This document shows, piece by piece, positions 32,677-33,774 of a DNA stretch of 33,774 nucleotides (position 1 is its first letter; each line of letters starts with the position of its first letter). Under the pieces are notes generated by a model that ran no database searches, was not told the origin of the DNA, and saw only the letters and a program-made list of their open reading frames with translations. A program made the translations under genes and the position numbers. The DNA is from Chloroflexota bacterium (GTDB taxonomy: Bacteria > Chloroflexota > Anaerolineae > Aggregatilineales > Phototrophicaceae): assembly GCA_011523705.1 (NCBI GenBank), contig WTGC01000224.1, positions 9,348-43,121 of the forward strand, given 5' to 3'.

Positions 32677-33408
32677 ATGCGCATTCTGGTCATCTCCGAC
32701 ATTCACGCCAATTTCACCGCCTTTGAAGCTGTGCTGGCCCACTGCGACGGCGAATGGGATTTCGTCTGGTGCCTGGGCGACGTGGTCGGTTATGGACCCG
32801 ACCCCAACGAATGCGTCGATCGCCTTAAAGAGTTGCCCCAGCTCTGCTTGGCTGGCAACCATGATTGGGCGGCGCTGAACCGATTGGACGCGCGCACCTT
32901 CAATCCCGATGCGCGGCGCGCCGTCGAATGGACGCAGGCGACGCTCACCGACGAGAATACGCGCTGGCTCGAAGCGCTGCCGGTCACCTTCGTCATCGGC
33001 GAGTATACGCTGGTCCACGCCAGCCCGCGGGAACCGATCTGGGAGTACATCCTCGAGCCGAGCATCGCCGCGCTGAATTTCCCGCATTTTGAGACGCCCT
33101 ACTGCTTCGTGGGTCATACGCATCAGCCGGTGATTTATACCGTCTCCGACGAAAGCGGCGACGCAGCCTCGGCATTGCCGCTCTACAACGAGCCGCGCAC
33201 GCTGAATGGCCAGCGGCAGATCATCAATCCGGGCAGCATCGGCCAACCGCGCGACCAGAATCCGAATGCCGCCTACGGCCTGCTGGATATGAGCACCGGC
33301 GTCTTTGAGCACCGCCGCATCCCTTACAATATCAAGGCGGTGCAGCGCCGCATGTACGATTTCAATTTGCCGGAACGGCTCATCACGCGCCTCGAACACG
33401 GCTTGTAA
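32677..33408 (+). CDS. Metallophosphoesterase (YfcE/MJ0936-like)
   Basis: A 243-residue calcineurin-like phosphoesterase. All metal-binding motifs are present: ISDIHANF (DxH), LGDVVGYGPDP (GD), GNHD, LVHASP and VGHTHQP (GHTH), closing with IINPGSIGQPRDQNPNA, the family's NPGSvG.pR signature. A two-metal site for a phosphodiester or phosphomonoester is expected, with no substrate predictable. The ATG at 32677 gives the typical MRILVISDIHAN start. An upstream ATG at 32635 would add 14 Cys/Arg-rich residues and is rejected. The regulator gene starts 30 bases after the stop. Confidence 0.9.
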   Translation: MRILVISDIHANFTAFEAVLAHCDGEWDFVWCLGDVVGYGPDPNECVDRLKELPQLCLAGNHDWAALNRLDARTFNPDARRAVEWTQATLTDENTRWLEALPVTFVIGEYTLVHASPREPIWEYILEPSIAALNFPHFETPYCFVGHTHQPVIYTVSDESGDAASALPLYNEPRTLNGQRQIINPGSIGQPRDQNPNAAYGLLDMSTGVFEHRRIPYNIKAVQRRMYDFNLPERLITRLEHGL

Positions 33409-33438
33409 GTCGCTGCGGCGGCCGGTATCGAGAAGCCC

Positions 33439-33774
33439 ATGTCAAGCGAACTCAGCAGCAAGATGCGCGCCTATATGGCGGAGATTTATCGGCTTGTCGA
33501 CCGGCAGCCGAACGAATCGGATAACGTCACCAGCTCACAGCTGGCTGATTGGCTCTTCGTCAGCCCGCCGGCTGTCAACCGTATGGTCAACCGGCTGAGC
33601 GACCTTGGCTTGCTGGCGCATCAGCCGTATCAAGGCATCAGCATCACCGATGAAGGACGCCGTGAAGCGCTGAAACATATCCGCCGACAACGCATCGCCG
33701 AGACCTTCCTGGTCCAGGTGATGGACATCAACTGGCTGACCGTGCATGAAGAGGCGCTGCGCCTGAGCGACGGG
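33439..33774 (+). CDS. DtxR/MntR-family metal-dependent regulator (partial)
   Basis: 112 residues are visible before the window edge. The N-terminal winged helix-turn-helix has YMAEIYRLVDRQ, then the recognition part TSSQLADWLFVSPPAVNRMVNRLSDLGLL and a wing (YQGISITDEGRREAL). The dimerisation/metal-binding segment VMDINWLTVHEEALRLSDG follows, with the His-Glu (H-x-EA) metal ligands of this family. It probably binds Fe2+ or Mn2+ and represses metal uptake genes. The transporter it controls is not in view. Confidence 0.9.
   Translation, partial: MSSELSSKMRAYMAEIYRLVDRQPNESDNVTSSQLADWLFVSPPAVNRMVNRLSDLGLLAHQPYQGISITDEGRREALKHIRRQRIAETFLVQVMDINWLTVHEEALRLSDG

Noticed and set aside
32548..33399. 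283-codon minus-strand frame opposite the phosphoesterase
   Set aside because: The plus strand carries every calcineurin-like metal motif, so the minus frame is incidental.
1..33774. tRNA or rRNA genes
   Set aside because: No cloverleaf with a GGTTCRA-type arm and no rRNA core sequence was recognised by eye. A covariance-model search would be needed to exclude a tRNA fully.

Overview
The window is GC-rich bacterial chromosome, most likely from an uncultured Chloroflexota (Anaerolineae-like) genome. This is inferred from gene style: a Thr/Pro/Asp-repeat surface protein with a C-terminal membrane anchor, GAF-PAS cyclases, a MAWTTPKTW-type phage-like protein standing alone in the chromosome, and many short dispersed C-rich or GGGCGAC palindromes between genes. 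No rRNA, tRNA or CRISPR array was recognised.

Layout. 1-3519 (+): the end of a repeat-rich surface protein, a holin-IV-type membrane protein, a GT-B glycosyltransferase, and a small Cys4 protein translationally coupled to it. 3730-4958 (-): a small cluster with a phage-tail-like protein, an unknown protein and a one-TM coiled-coil protein. 5160-13859 (-): an AHSA1/SRPBCC protein, RecF, a membrane-anchored beta-propeller, a TIGR03943/ArsP-type permease pair with His-rich loops, and two overlapping class III cyclase genes. 14111-16620 (-): an FAD oxidoreductase and TsaD. 16702-18485 (+): an AT-richer AAA ATPase plus TOPRIM pair that looks like an acquired defence module. 18546-23037 (+): a polytopic membrane protein with a duplicated WH/PH motif, a propeller-type lipoprotein, a voltage-gated K+ channel and a soluble transhydrogenase. 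23085-24091 (-): a decayed copy of a two-gene DUF2335 cassette plus a relic. 24412-31373 (+): a complete family-5 ABC importer (binding protein, two permeases, two ATPases) ending in a GH172/DUF2961 glycosidase. 31437-32074 (-): the intact second DUF2335 cassette. 32677-33774 (+): a metallophosphoesterase and the start of a DtxR/MntR regulator.

The most interesting system is the cyclase pair (10321-13859). Each protein lacks a different part of the class III active site. The downstream protein keeps both metal-binding Asp residues but has lost the substrate Lys and the catalytic Asn and Arg. The upstream protein keeps Lys, Thr, Asn and Arg but has Asn in place of the second metal Asp. This is the division of labour seen between the C1 and C2 domains of mammalian adenylyl cyclase, here in two full-length GAF-PAS-cyclase proteins joined by an ATGA overlap, which suggests an obligate heterodimeric cyclase with one working site. 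Secondary leads are the AAA-TOPRIM pair, the duplicated DUF2335 cassette with a conserved 43-nt gene overlap, the WH/PH membrane protein, and the GH172-linked importer.
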